Shown piece by piece: positions 1 through 9,390 of a stretch of DNA of 64,000 nucleotides; position 1 is the first letter of the stretch; every line of letters starts with the position of its first letter. The DNA comes from Acidovorax sp. Root219. Lineage in GTDB: Bacteria; Pseudomonadota; Gammaproteobacteria; Burkholderiales; Burkholderiaceae_C. The notes beneath the pieces were generated by a model, which ran no database searches, had not been told where the DNA came from, and worked only from the letters and a program-made list of their open reading frames with translations. Location: NCBI RefSeq assembly GCF_001428665.1, contig NZ_LMIJ01000023.1:23980-87979 (forward strand). Direction: 5' to 3'. The position numbers and the translations under genes are program-made.

Positions 1-227
1 TCGGCCACGAACTGCTGGGGCGTCTTGCCGGCCTTTTCGGCCGCGATCATGATGGGCGCGCCGTGCGTGTCGTCGGCACCCACGAAGTTGACCGCGTTGC
101 CCTGCATGCGCTGGAACCGCACCCAGATGTCGGCCTGGATGTATTCCATGATGTGGCCAATGTGGAAATTGCCATTGGCGTAGGGCAGGGCGGTGGTGAC
201 GAACAGTTTGCGTACGGGCGACGACAT
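1..227 (-). CDS. metG: methionyl-tRNA synthetase, N-terminal part
   Basis: Only the first 75 codons lie in the window; the gene runs off the left edge. The product charges tRNA-Met with methionine in the cytoplasm. The visible N-terminus has the class I aminoacyl-tRNA synthetase signature: an LPYANG stretch followed by HIGH at residues 22-25, then a GADDTHG segment typical of MetRS. The ATG at 225-227 places the [12 protein letters not shown] block at the usual distance from the N-terminus. Its proximity to apbC, transcribed the opposite way, is a familiar betaproteobacterial arrangement. Nothing looks abnormal in the visible part. Confidence 0.95.
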   Translation of the reverse strand, partial: MSSPVRKLFVTTALPYANGNFHIGHIMEYIQADIWVRFQRMQGNAVNFVGADDTHGAPIMIAAEKAGKTPQQFVA

Positions 228-321
228 GGGGCGGCTTTCTCTGCGGGCACTTTCAGGCGGAACCGCTAATTTTAGGGCACGCTGAACTACCGCCGCCGCG
301 CAGGGCCAACCCCGGCAGAAC

Positions 322-1572
322 TCAGGCGTGCTGGAGTGTTTTCACTTCGGCGCCAGTGTCCGTCCAGCCAAAGAACTTGCACACCTCGGCGCGCATGGCC
401 AGGGTGTCCTCACGGCCCAGGGCCATGAGTTCGCGCGTGTAGCCCGACTCGAACAGCAGGTAGCTGGCCAGCGCCGCGCCGCGCACGTCGGCCATGTTGG
501 AGGTGACGCCCAGGGCGCCGAGCATGGCGCGCACGGGTGTGGGCAGGTTGCCCACATGGCGCGCGGCCACCGCGTCCAGCCGCTGGGAGGGCGCGATCAC
601 CAAGAGCTCGATGGGGCGCAGCGCGCTCTTGGCGCGCACCTCGGGCGGAATGAGCGACAGCGTCTGGTTCACGCGCAGCACGCGCTCCACGTCGACCGAC
701 AGCGCATCGAGGAAGATGTTGGAGAGTGCGTGCCCTGCGATCTGCGCCAGCGAGGGGTAGGTGGGCGTGGGGTTGGCGGCCGCGTCACCCTTGGGCTCGT
801 GCATGCGGCCGGCGCCCACCACCAGGATGCGCTCGGCCCCCAGGTGGATGGCCGGCGCAATCGGTGCCGACTGGCGCATGGAGCCGTCGCCGAAGAACTC
901 CATGTGGTCCCCGATGCTGATGGCCTTGGCCGGGAACACGAAGGGGATGGCCGAGGAGGCCAGCAGGTGCTCGTGCGTGATGCGGTCGCGTGCCGCCTTG
1001 CGCTGCGAGCGCACCCAGGGCTGCAGCGGGGCATCGGTCTCGAAGAAGGTCACGTGCTCGCCCGAGCTGTAGCTCGACGCCGTGACGGCCAGGGCCTTGA
1101 GGTGGCCCTTTTTCAAAAGGCGCGGCAGGCGCACCAGCGGCACCATCTTGACCAGCAGCTTTTCGAGCGGCGCGTTGTCCAGCAGCGAGCGCGGGCGCAT
1201 GCGCCGCCAGCGCGCCAGGGCCCAGCCCAGCGACAGCAGCGAGAGCCAGCGCGCGCCGCTGCGCAGCACGCTCAGCGAGTCGGCCCTGTACACCTGCTGC
1301 GCATGGAAGTCGCGCCATACGCGGGCGATGCGGCGCACGGCCCGGTCGAAGTTGTCGGCCCCGCAGGCCAGCGCCGCCGCATTGATGGCCCCGGCCGAGG
1401 TGCCGGTGATGATGGGAAAGGGGTTGGGCTCGTCACCCGCGCCGCAGGCCAGGCGCAGATCGGCAATGGCTTCGAGCACCCCCACCTGGTAGGCGGCCCG
1501 GGCGCCGCCGCCCGTCAGCAGAAGGCCCGTGGCAAGGGGGGCGGGCGCGGCGGGGCTGTCGGGTGATTGCAT
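322..1572 (-). CDS. patatin-like phospholipase family protein
   Basis: A 416-residue predicted lipid acyl hydrolase with a Ser-Asp dyad. The family signatures are complete: the oxyanion-hole glycines GGGARA at residues 21-26, the nucleophile elbow GTSAG at 57-61 (Ser59) and the catalytic Asp in FGDGS (Asp229). No signal peptide or membrane segment is evident, so a cytoplasmic or peripheral membrane location is likely. Related bacterial proteins hydrolyse phospholipids or neutral lipids, but the substrate cannot be read from sequence. It sits alone on the minus strand between metG and a small membrane protein gene on the same strand, with about 90 bp to each. Confidence 0.85.
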   Translation of the reverse strand: MQSPDSPAAPAPLATGLLLTGGGARAAYQVGVLEAIADLRLACGAGDEPNPFPIITGTSAGAINAAALACGADNFDRAVRRIARVWRDFHAQQVYRADSLSVLRSGARWLSLLSLGWALARWRRMRPRSLLDNAPLEKLLVKMVPLVRLPRLLKKGHLKALAVTASSYSSGEHVTFFETDAPLQPWVRSQRKAARDRITHEHLLASSAIPFVFPAKAISIGDHMEFFGDGSMRQSAPIAPAIHLGAERILVVGAGRMHEPKGDAAANPTPTYPSLAQIAGHALSNIFLDALSVDVERVLRVNQTLSLIPPEVRAKSALRPIELLVIAPSQRLDAVAARHVGNLPTPVRAMLGALGVTSNMADVRGAALASYLLFESGYTRELMALGREDTLAMRAEVCKFFGWTDTGAEVKTLQHA

Positions 1573-1661
1573 CGGTGGACGGGGTGTGTGGCGTCAGGGC
1601 CCAGTGTGCTGCGTTGCCCGCAGGCCGCCACTTGGGGAAACCCGCATGGCGGGCGGCCAGA

Positions 1662-2225
1662 TCAGTCCTTTGCGAGAAGGAGGGCGGCGACGCCCGGGCC
1701 CTGCAGCACGGTGATGCCGTTGTCGCGCGCAAACAGGCGGGCGTTGTCGGAGAGCTGTCCCTGGGTCATCACATAGATCCCTGCCGAGGCCCCTTGCGCC
1801 TGCATGGCGGCCTGCAGTTCGCGCATCGGCTCGACGCCATGGGTCGCGGCCTTCCAGCGTTTGGCGCTGACCAGGGTGGCCTGGCCGCCCTTGGCCACGC
1901 GCAGGTCCACGGGGCCGGACCGGGGCTTTTCCACCGTGCAGCCATCGCGCACCCAGGCGGCCTCCAGCGCATCGCAGAAGGTGCGCCAGGGCATGCTGTT
2001 GATGGCGCCCAGCATTTCCTCGACCTTGGCGGGGCTCGGGGCCCTGAGCTGGCGCCAGGCCGCAATGCAGCCCACCACGAAGATCGGCAGCGTGCCCACG
2101 GCGCCGACATAGGCGTACTCGCGCGGCAGCAGCGCGCCGGCCGCCAGTGCGATCACTCCCACCACCAGGAAGCTGACCCACCAGGGCGAGCGCAGCAGCA
2201 CGGCGAACAGGGATTTCTCGGCCAT
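1662..2225 (-). CDS. membrane protein with degenerate restriction-endonuclease-like (DUF2034/Mrr-type) domain
   Basis: A 187-residue protein with two N-terminal hydrophobic segments (about residues 13-33 and 38-56), followed by a soluble domain resembling the Mrr/DUF2034 nuclease fold. The fold's Asp is present (VDLR, Asp107). The usual Q/E-x-K catalytic pair appears as Ser120-Ala-Lys122, so the acidic or polar partner is changed and activity is doubtful. The downstream RELQ helix typical of the fold follows at about 135-138. The ATG at 2223-2225 was chosen because translation then begins just ahead of the first hydrophobic helix; a GTG four codons upstream is an alternative. It is divergent from apbC. 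Confidence 0.7.
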   Translation of the reverse strand: MAEKSLFAVLLRSPWWVSFLVVGVIALAAGALLPREYAYVGAVGTLPIFVVGCIAAWRQLRAPSPAKVEEMLGAINSMPWRTFCDALEAAWVRDGCTVEKPRSGPVDLRVAKGGQATLVSAKRWKAATHGVEPMRELQAAMQAQGASAGIYVMTQGQLSDNARLFARDNGITVLQGPGVAALLLAKD

Positions 2226-2354
2226 CTTGAATTTCACGGGGCGTCTTTCGGGAGTCTGTAACGGGAGGGAAGCGGGTGGGCGACGCGCATTGTCCCGCAC
2301 TTACGCAGGGCGGGGTCCGTTGGATAGACTACCCGTCCCACAGGAGTTAATTGC

Positions 2355-3446
2355 ATGGCAGTCACCGAACAAGGCCTTCTGGCCGCACTTTCCAGCGTAC
2401 AAGACCCGCACACGGGCAAGGACTACGTCAGCACGCGGGCGCTGCGCAATGTGCAGATCAACGGCGGCGACGTGGCGTTCGACGTGGAGCTGGGCTACCC
2501 GGCCAAGAGCCTGGTGCCCGAGCTGCGCCGCAGCCTCGTGGCGGCAGCCAAGGGCGTGGCCGGGGTGGACAACGTGTCCGTGAACATCACCACCAAGGTG
2601 GTGGCCCACGCCGTGCAGCGCGGCGTGCAGCTGCTGCCCCAGGTGAAGAACATCATTGCCGTGGCATCGGGCAAGGGCGGGGTGGGCAAGAGCACCACCG
2701 CCGCCAACTTGGCCCTGGCCCTGGCCGCCGAGGGCGCCAGCGTCGGTGTGCTCGACGCCGACATCTACGGCCCGAGCCAGCCCATGATGCTGGGCATCAG
2801 CCGCCGCCCTGAGAGCGAAGACGGCAAGACCATGGAGCCGCTGGAGAACTACGGCGTGCAGGTCATGTCCATCGGCTTCCTGGTCGACCAGGACGAGGCC
2901 ATGATCTGGCGCGGCCCCATGGCCACCCAGGCGCTGGAGCAGCTGCTGCGCCAGACCAACTGGAAGGACCTCGACTACCTCATCATCGACATGCCGCCCG
3001 GCACCGGCGACATCCAGCTCACGCTGTCCCAGCGCGTGCCCATGACGGGTGCCGTGATCGTCACCACGCCGCAGGACATCGCCCTGCTCGACGCCAAGAA
3101 GGGCATCAAGATGTTCGAGAAGGTGGGCGTGCCCATCCTGGGCATCGTCGAGAACATGGCCGTGCACGTGTGCACCAACTGCGGCCATGTGGAGCATATC
3201 TTCGGGGCCGATGGCGGCAAGAAGATGGCGGCTGACTATGGCATGGACTACCTGGGCGCCCTGCCGCTGGACATGCAGATCCGCCTGCAGGCCGACAGTG
3301 GCAAACCCACCGTGGTGGCCGACCCCGACGGCGACGTGGCGCAGATCTACAAGCAGGTGGCACGCACCGTGGCCGTGAAGATCGCCCAGCAGTCCAAGGA
3401 CTTTTCGTCCAAGTTCCCGACCATCGCGGTCAGCAAGGACACGTAA
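2355..3446 (+). CDS. apbC: Mrp/ApbC-type iron-sulfur cluster carrier ATPase
   Basis: A 363-residue cytosolic P-loop ATPase that binds and hands on [4Fe-4S] clusters. Residues 1-90 form the MIP18/DUF59-like domain. The NTPase domain follows with a deviant Walker A (SGKGGVGKS, about 105-113) and the LDADIYGPS block near 133-141. The paired cysteines that bind a bridging cluster in the family are visible as CTNC (Cys273 and Cys276). An AGGAG ribosome-binding site lies just upstream of the ATG. The location next to a very Fe-S-rich formate dehydrogenase locus may be coincidental, since apbC commonly neighbours metG in this group. Confidence 0.93.
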   Translation: MAVTEQGLLAALSSVQDPHTGKDYVSTRALRNVQINGGDVAFDVELGYPAKSLVPELRRSLVAAAKGVAGVDNVSVNITTKVVAHAVQRGVQLLPQVKNIIAVASGKGGVGKSTTAANLALALAAEGASVGVLDADIYGPSQPMMLGISRRPESEDGKTMEPLENYGVQVMSIGFLVDQDEAMIWRGPMATQALEQLLRQTNWKDLDYLIIDMPPGTGDIQLTLSQRVPMTGAVIVTTPQDIALLDAKKGIKMFEKVGVPILGIVENMAVHVCTNCGHVEHIFGADGGKKMAADYGMDYLGALPLDMQIRLQADSGKPTVVADPDGDVAQIYKQVARTVAVKIAQQSKDFSSKFPTIAVSKDT

Positions 3447-3473
3447 CCGGGTGGCACCGCTGCCTGCCTGGCC

Positions 3474-4418
3474 ATGAACCTTCTGGCATCCCTGCGCTAC
3501 CTGGTGGCGCTGCACGAGCACCGGCATTTCGGGCGCGCTGCGCAGGCCTGCCACATCACGCAGCCGGCCCTGTCAAACGCCCTGCGTGCACTGGAGAAGG
3601 AGTTTGGCGTGGTGGTGGTGCGCCGCGGCCGCAGCTTTGAAGGCTTTACCCCCGAAGGCGAGAGGGTGCTGGCCTCCGCCCAGCGCATGCTGCACGAGCA
3701 CACGGTGCTGCAGCAGGAGCTGAGCAGCGAAGCCGCGCACCCGCGGGGCACGCTGCGCCTGGGTGCCGTGCCCACCGCCATGCCCATCCTGGCGCGCTTT
3801 GCCGCCCTGTTGCAGGCGCGCCATCCCGGCATCGTGCCGGTGGCACTGTCGATGAGCTCGCAGGCGCTCGAAGCCGGGCTGGAGAGCATTTCGCTGGACC
3901 TTGCGCTGGGCTACACCGAACGCATGCCGGCGCTTGGCGGGGCCCTGCGCTCCTGGCCGCAGTACGTGGAGCACTACTTTTTGCTGCGGCGTGCAGGCCA
4001 AGCCCAGGGCCGTGGGCTGCAGATCGGTCCGCCCATTTCCTGGCTGGATGCGGCACGCTCCCCGCTGTGCCTGCTGACCCCCGCCATGCACAACCGCAGC
4101 CTGGTGGATGCGGCCTTTCGCAGTGCCGGGGCTTCGGTTCAGCCCGCGATGGAAACCGACTCTGTGCTCACGCTGGCGCTGAGCGTGGTGGCGGGTGAAC
4201 TGTGCAGCGTCTTGCCGGGTGCCTTGGTGGATGCCGTGCGGGGCCATGAAGGGCTGGAGGCATTGCCCTTGACCGGCCCGGTGCTCACCACCCCCATCGG
4301 TTTCATGTCGCACCGCCAGGTACAGCCCACGCGCGCCCTCGACGCGGCGCTGGCACTGGCCCTGGACGCGGGCTGGCTGCGCCATGCGGCACAGCACAGC
4401 GGCTTGCTGGTCCCCTGA
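3474..4418 (+). CDS. LysR-family regulator, probable formate dehydrogenase regulator (FdsR-like)
   Basis: A 314-residue LysR-type transcriptional regulator. The N-terminal winged helix-turn-helix (residues 1-60) contains the family core HFGRAAQACHITQPALSNAL, and residues ~90-300 form the periplasmic-binding-protein-like effector domain. It starts 27 bp after apbC and ends 159 bp before the formate dehydrogenase structural genes, transcribed the same way. That position is the same as that of FdsR in NAD-dependent formate dehydrogenase operons of related bacteria. Regulation of the downstream genes by formate or its metabolism is therefore inferred from context rather than shown. A short dyad between the genes could be its binding site. 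Confidence 0.85.
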   Translation: MNLLASLRYLVALHEHRHFGRAAQACHITQPALSNALRALEKEFGVVVVRRGRSFEGFTPEGERVLASAQRMLHEHTVLQQELSSEAAHPRGTLRLGAVPTAMPILARFAALLQARHPGIVPVALSMSSQALEAGLESISLDLALGYTERMPALGGALRSWPQYVEHYFLLRRAGQAQGRGLQIGPPISWLDAARSPLCLLTPAMHNRSLVDAAFRSAGASVQPAMETDSVLTLALSVVAGELCSVLPGALVDAVRGHEGLEALPLTGPVLTTPIGFMSHRQVQPTRALDAALALALDAGWLRHAAQHSGLLVP

Positions 4419-4445
4419 GTTTTTTGCAGTGCTGCGTTCGGCGGC

Positions 4446-4460
4446 AAATGGTCTTCATTT
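4446..4460 (+). promoter_or_regulatory. candidate regulator operator upstream of the NAD-type formate dehydrogenase
   Basis: A perfect 5+5 dyad, AAATG-N5-CATTT, lies in the 159-bp gap between the LysR gene and the fused fdsGB gene, about 120 bp before the start codon. Dyads of this size are typical LysR targets, although it is not a textbook T-N11-A match. The assignment is inference. Confidence 0.35.
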
Positions 4461-4577
4461 GTTTTTGTGATCGCTCCATGTGCGTAAGCAATTTGACGGG
4501 CTGTCCCGGGCTGCTGGACACTGAGGGCCATGGGGGTCTGTGCGGGCTCCTGCATACCTATTCCACGATTGCGGTCC

Positions 4578-6473
4578 ATGAACCTTGCCCCCGAAGCGCC
4601 CACCGTGGCAGCTGTGTCCGTCAGCGACATGCGCGAGCGCATCCGCCGCAAGAGCCGCCTCAAGGGCCGCCAGCCCGAGGATGGGGCGATGGCCGATGTG
4701 GCCCGGTTGCTGGGCGAGCGCCCTGCCGAGGGCTTTCGCCGCGACTGGCTCATCGAGTACCTGCACCGCCTGAACGACCACTTTGGCGCTCTCCACGACC
4801 GGCACCTGGTGGCGCTTGCGCGGCAGATGAATGTGCCCATGGCCGAGGTCTACGAGGTGGCCAGCTTCTACCACCACTTCGACATCGTGCGCGCCGATGC
4901 CCAGGTGCCGCGCCTGGTGCTGCGGGTGTGCGACAGCCTCGCCTGCAGCATGGCCGGTGCGCGTGAGTTGCTGGCGCAACTGCCAGAGCGCCTGCGCGCG
5001 GCTGGCCAGGGCGATGTGCAGGTGCAGGCCGTGCCCTGCGTGGGCCGCTGCGAGCAGGCACCCGTGGCGGTGGTGCACCAGTGCCCGGTGCCGCAGGCCA
5101 CGCTGGAGCAGGTGCTTGGCGTGCTGCAGGCCAAGCCCAGCCGGGCGCTGGCGCAGCACCCGGCACCCGCAGCGGCGGCCCCTTTCGAGCTGTCTGCGTG
5201 GGCGCAGCGCAGCCTGCCCGATGGCGCGCGCGAAACCAGCCCCGCCTGGACGGACCTTGCCACCTACCGCGCACACGGCGGCTACCAGTTGGCCGCTGCG
5301 GTGGTCCAGGGGGAAATGAACGCCGAGGCAGTGCTGGGCGCGATGGAGGACTCCGGCCTGCGGGGCCTGGGCGGCGCGGGGTTTGCGGCGGGCCGCAAAT
5401 GGCGCATCGTGCGCGAGCAGTCCGCCCCACGGGTGATGGCGGTGAACATTGACGAGGGAGAACCCGGGACCTTCAAGGACCGCACCTACCTGGAGCGCGA
5501 CCCGCACCGCTTCCTGGAGGGCGTGCTGATCGCCGCGCAGGTGGTGGGCACGGAGGCCGTCTACATCTATCTGCGCGATGAATACTATGGCTGCCGTGCC
5601 CTGCTGCAGTCCGAGCTGTCCAAGCTGCAGGCCGACCCCCCTTGCCCCCTGCCGCACATCGAACTGCGCCGGGGTGCGGGGGCCTACATCTGCGGCGAGG
5701 AGTCGGCGATGATCGAGAGCATCGAGGGCAAGCGCGGCGAGCCCCGCATGCGCCCGCCCTACATCGCCCAGGTCGGACTGTTTGGCCGGCCCACGCTGGA
5801 ACACAATTTCGAGACGCTGTACTGGGTGCGCGATGTGCTGGAAAAGGGGCCGCAGTGGTTCTCCGCCTTCGGCCGCCATGGGCGCAAGGGCTTGCGCAGC
5901 TTCAGCGTCAGTGGGCGGGTGCGGCAGCCGGGCGTCAAGCTGGCACCTGCAGGCATCACGGTGCAGGAGCTGATCGACGAATACTGTGGCGGCATGGCCG
6001 AGGGCCACGAACTCTATGCCTACCTTCCGGGTGGCGCCTCGGGCGGCATCCTGCCGGCCCGGCTGAACCAGATTCCCCTGGACTTCGACACGCTGCAGCC
6101 CTATGGCTGCTTCATCGGCTCTGCGGCCGTCATCGTGCTCGGCCAGCACGACCGGGCACGCGATGCGGCGCTGAACGTGATGCGTTTCTTTGAACATGAA
6201 AGCTGCGGCCAGTGCACGCCCTGCCGGGTCGGTACGGCCAAGGCGGCCCGGTTGATGCAGGCGCCGCAGTGGGACAGCGACACCCTGGACGACCTGGCGC
6301 AGGTGATGGCCGATGCCTCCATCTGCGGGCTGGGGCAGGCCGCCCCCAACCCGATCCGCTGTATCCACAAGTACTTTCCTCACGAGGTGGGTGAAGGGCC
6401 GTGGCCCGGCGATCTGCCCCCTCCACGCCGCAGCGCGATGGCGGAGCAACTGCCCCAGGGGCTGCAGCCATGA
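4578..6473 (+). CDS. NAD-dependent formate dehydrogenase diaphorase subunit, FdsG-FdsB fusion
   Basis: A 631-residue electron-transfer subunit that combines two polypeptides that are separate in many NAD-type formate dehydrogenases. Residues 1-180 match the NuoE/FdsG thioredoxin-like domain, with [2Fe-2S] ligands Cys118, Cys123, Cys154 and Cys158. The rest matches NuoF/FdsB: an NADH/FMN-binding region with GLGGAGF and GEPGTFKDR, then the [4Fe-4S] ligands ESCGQCTPC (Cys543, 546, 549) and Cys583. The enzyme should pass electrons from the formate-oxidising subunit to FMN and then NAD+ in the cytoplasm. The same two-subunit plan is known for the tungsten enzyme FDH1 of Methylorubrum. The ATG at 4578 was chosen over one at 4530 because homology begins there. 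The stop codon overlaps the next ATG (ATGA). Confidence 0.9.
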   Translation: MNLAPEAPTVAAVSVSDMRERIRRKSRLKGRQPEDGAMADVARLLGERPAEGFRRDWLIEYLHRLNDHFGALHDRHLVALARQMNVPMAEVYEVASFYHHFDIVRADAQVPRLVLRVCDSLACSMAGARELLAQLPERLRAAGQGDVQVQAVPCVGRCEQAPVAVVHQCPVPQATLEQVLGVLQAKPSRALAQHPAPAAAAPFELSAWAQRSLPDGARETSPAWTDLATYRAHGGYQLAAAVVQGEMNAEAVLGAMEDSGLRGLGGAGFAAGRKWRIVREQSAPRVMAVNIDEGEPGTFKDRTYLERDPHRFLEGVLIAAQVVGTEAVYIYLRDEYYGCRALLQSELSKLQADPPCPLPHIELRRGAGAYICGEESAMIESIEGKRGEPRMRPPYIAQVGLFGRPTLEHNFETLYWVRDVLEKGPQWFSAFGRHGRKGLRSFSVSGRVRQPGVKLAPAGITVQELIDEYCGGMAEGHELYAYLPGGASGGILPARLNQIPLDFDTLQPYGCFIGSAAVIVLGQHDRARDAALNVMRFFEHESCGQCTPCRVGTAKAARLMQAPQWDSDTLDDLAQVMADASICGLGQAAPNPIRCIHKYFPHEVGEGPWPGDLPPPRRSAMAEQLPQGLQP

Positions 6474-9325
6474 GTGCGGTGTTGTCGCCCGCCTGCGCCA
6501 AGGCTCCCGCCGCCATTGCCTTCGAGCTCGATGGCCAGCCCGTGCTGGCCTTGCCTGGCGAGAGCCTGCTGAAAGCGGCGCAGCGCCACGGGGTGGACAT
6601 TCCCCACCTGTGCTTCCAGGATGGCCTGCGCCCCGACGGCAATTGCCGCGCCTGCGTGGTCGAGATCGAGGGCGAGCGCGCGCTGGCCCCCAGTTGCTGC
6701 CGCGCCCCCGCCCCTGGCATGAAGGTGCGGGCCACCAGTCCCCGCGCCGTCAAGTCGCAGCAGATGGTGGTGGAGATGCTGCTGTCGGACATGCCAGACA
6801 AAGGCTACCGGTGGAACGACGAAGGCCATCCTGGCCAGGCGCATGCCGGGCAGCATGGTGAGCTCAGCGCCTGGGCTGACCGCCTGGGTGTGGCGGTGCG
6901 TCCCGCGTTGAAGGCATTGCGTCGGGACCAGCCTGCGGCGGATCTGAGCCACCCGGCCATGGCCGTGAACCTCGATGCCTGCATCCAGTGCAACCGCTGC
7001 GTGCGGGCCTGCCGGGAGGAGCAGGTCAATGACGTGATCGGCTACGCGCTGCGCGGGGCCGACAGCAAGATCGTCTTCGACCTGGACGACCCCATGGCCG
7101 AGAGCACCTGCGTGGCCTGTGGCGAATGCGTGCAGGCCTGCCCCACCGGCGCGCTCAGCGCCAAGACCCACATTGGCCCGCAGGCGGTGGACCGCAAGGT
7201 GGACTCGGTCTGCCCCTTCTGCGGCGTGGGCTGCCTCATCACCTACAACGTCCGGGACGAGAAGATCGTCAGCGTCGATGGCCGCGACGGCCCTGCCAAC
7301 CATGGCCGCCTGTGCGTCAAGGGGCGGTTCGGCTTCGACTATGCGCACCATCCCGAGCGGCTCACGGTACCCCTGGTGCGCAAGCCCGGGGTGCCCAAGG
7401 ACTGGCAGGGCCAGGCGCGCCCTGCGGATTGGCGCGAGCTGTTCCGCGAGGCGACCTGGGAGGAGGCGCTGGAGCTGGCGGGTGGTGGCTTGCGCGCATT
7501 GCGCGACCAGCACGGCCCCAAGGCACTGGCGGGCTTCGGCTCGGCCAAGGGCAGCAATGAAGAGGCCTACCTCTTCCAGAAGCTGGTTCGCACCGGCTTT
7601 GGCAGTAACAATGTGGACCACTGCACGCGCTTGTGCCATGCCTCCAGCGTCGCTGCGCTGCTCGAAGGCGTGGGCTCGGGCGCGGTGAGCAACCCGGTCA
7701 ACGATGTGGAGCATGCCGAGCTGATCTTCGTGATCGGCTCCAACCCCACTGCGAACCACCCGGTGGCGGCCAGCTGGATGAAGAATGCCGCACGGCGCGG
7801 CGCCCGGATCGTGCTGGCCGACCCGCGCGTGACCGACATTGGCCGCCATGCCTGGCGCACGCTGCAGTTCAAGGCCGACACCGATGTGGCCATGCTCAAC
7901 GCGCTGATCCACACCGTGATCGACGAAGGCCTGGTGGACGAGGCCTTCATCCGCGACCGGGCGCACAATTTCGAGGCGCTCAAGGCGAATGTGCTGGCCT
8001 GCAGCCCGGAGGCCATGGCCCCCATCTGCGGCATCCCCGCCGAAACCCTGCGCGAAGTGGCGCGGGCGTTCGCGCGCGCCAAGGCGTCGATGATCCTCTG
8101 GGGCATGGGCGTGAGCCAGCATGTGCATGGCACGGACAATGCCCGCTGCCTGATCGCGCTGTGCGCGGTCACGGGCCAGATCGGCAAGCCCGGATCGGGC
8201 TTGCACCCGCTGCGTGGCCAGAACAATGTGCAGGGCGCCAGCGATGCGGGGCTGATCCCCATGATGTTCCCCAACTACCAGCGCGTGGACAACGCCCAGG
8301 CGCACCGCTGGTTCGAGGACTTCTGGGGAACCCCGCTCGACGCCCAGCCGGGCTACACCGTGGTGGAGATCATGCACAAGGCCCTGGCCGAGGACAGCGA
8401 TCCCCACAAGGTGCGGGGCATGTACATCATGGGCGAGAACCCCGCCATGAGCGACCCGGACCTGAACCACGCACGCCATGCCCTGGCGAGCCTGTCGCAT
8501 CTGGTGGTGCAGGACATTTTCCTGACCGAGACGGCCTGGCTGGCCGATGTGGTGCTGCCAGCGAGCGCCTGGCCCGAGAAGACCGGCACGGCCAGCAACA
8601 CCGACCGCATGGTGCAGATGGGGCGGCGCGCGCTGAACCCTCCTGGCGACGCCCGGCCCGACCTGTGGATCATCCAGCAACTGGCGCTGCGGATGGGCCT
8701 GGCGTGGAACTACGAGGGCCCGGAGTCCGGCGTCGCCGCCGTCTACGAAGAAATGCGCCAGGCCATGCATGCCAGCATCAGTGGCATCACCTGGGAGCGG
8801 CTGGAGCGCGATTCCAGCGTGACTTACCCCTGCCTCGGCGCAGACGACCCGGGCCAGCCCATCGTGTTCACGGAGCGGTTTCCCACAGCCACCGGCCGGC
8901 TCGGACTGGTTCCGGCCAGCATCATTCCTGCGGCGGAAAAGCCGGATGCCGACTATCCGCTGGTGCTGATCACCGGCCGCCAGCTGGAGCACTGGCACAC
9001 CGGCAGCATGACGCGGCGCAGCACGGTGCTGGATGCCATCGAGCCCATGGCCACCGCGTCCATGCACGGCGACGACCTGGCGCTGCTGGGGGTGGAGCCT
9101 GGCGCGCTGGTCAGCATCCGCTCGCGCCGGGGGGGCGTGCAGGTGCGCTTGCGCCGTGACGACGGCACGCCCACCGGAACGGTGTTCATGCCCTTCGCCT
9201 ACGTGGAGGCGGCGGCCAATCTGCTGACCCATGCGGCGCTGGACCCATTCGGGAAGATACCGGAGTTCAAGTACTGCGCGGTGGCCATCGAGCTGCTGGG
9301 AGAGGCATTGCAAAACCCAGGTTGA
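6470..9325 (+). CDS. NAD-dependent formate dehydrogenase catalytic (alpha) subunit
   Basis: A 951-residue molybdopterin oxidoreductase that oxidises formate to CO2. Domains in order: a plant-type [2Fe-2S] ferredoxin (Cys48, Cys59, Cys62 and a Cys pair near 75), a NuoG-like His-Cys segment, a double [4Fe-4S] ferredoxin domain (CIQCNRCVRAC and CVACGECVQAC, about residues 165-225), a CPFCGVGC [4Fe-4S] site near 245, and the bis-MGD domains. The metal ligand is a cysteine (Cys389, in CTRLCHASS), not selenocysteine. No Tat signal is present, so it is cytoplasmic. It overlaps the diaphorase gene by 4 bp, which indicates translational coupling. Whether Mo or W is used cannot be told from sequence. 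Confidence 0.92.
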   Translation: MSAVLSPACAKAPAAIAFELDGQPVLALPGESLLKAAQRHGVDIPHLCFQDGLRPDGNCRACVVEIEGERALAPSCCRAPAPGMKVRATSPRAVKSQQMVVEMLLSDMPDKGYRWNDEGHPGQAHAGQHGELSAWADRLGVAVRPALKALRRDQPAADLSHPAMAVNLDACIQCNRCVRACREEQVNDVIGYALRGADSKIVFDLDDPMAESTCVACGECVQACPTGALSAKTHIGPQAVDRKVDSVCPFCGVGCLITYNVRDEKIVSVDGRDGPANHGRLCVKGRFGFDYAHHPERLTVPLVRKPGVPKDWQGQARPADWRELFREATWEEALELAGGGLRALRDQHGPKALAGFGSAKGSNEEAYLFQKLVRTGFGSNNVDHCTRLCHASSVAALLEGVGSGAVSNPVNDVEHAELIFVIGSNPTANHPVAASWMKNAARRGARIVLADPRVTDIGRHAWRTLQFKADTDVAMLNALIHTVIDEGLVDEAFIRDRAHNFEALKANVLACSPEAMAPICGIPAETLREVARAFARAKASMILWGMGVSQHVHGTDNARCLIALCAVTGQIGKPGSGLHPLRGQNNVQGASDAGLIPMMFPNYQRVDNAQAHRWFEDFWGTPLDAQPGYTVVEIMHKALAEDSDPHKVRGMYIMGENPAMSDPDLNHARHALASLSHLVVQDIFLTETAWLADVVLPASAWPEKTGTASNTDRMVQMGRRALNPPGDARPDLWIIQQLALRMGLAWNYEGPESGVAAVYEEMRQAMHASISGITWERLERDSSVTYPCLGADDPGQPIVFTERFPTATGRLGLVPASIIPAAEKPDADYPLVLITGRQLEHWHTGSMTRRSTVLDAIEPMATASMHGDDLALLGVEPGALVSIRSRRGGVQVRLRRDDGTPTGTVFMPFAYVEAAANLLTHAALDPFGKIPEFKYCAVAIELLGEALQNPG

Positions 9326-9390
9326 GTGCCTGCAGGGCTTTTGCCCGCAGCTGCCGGGCCATGGCCCACGACAGGGTACAGTCAGCTTCC

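Noticed and set aside
4455..6449. Long open reading frame antisense to the fused formate dehydrogenase subunit
   Set aside because: It mirrors a well-supported gene and has His/Arg/Gly-rich composition typical of GC-rich antisense frames. The same applies to long antisense frames at 6380-9313, 11103-12662, 13607-16840, 17451-19952, 21692-24673, 31445-33409 and 43082-44935.
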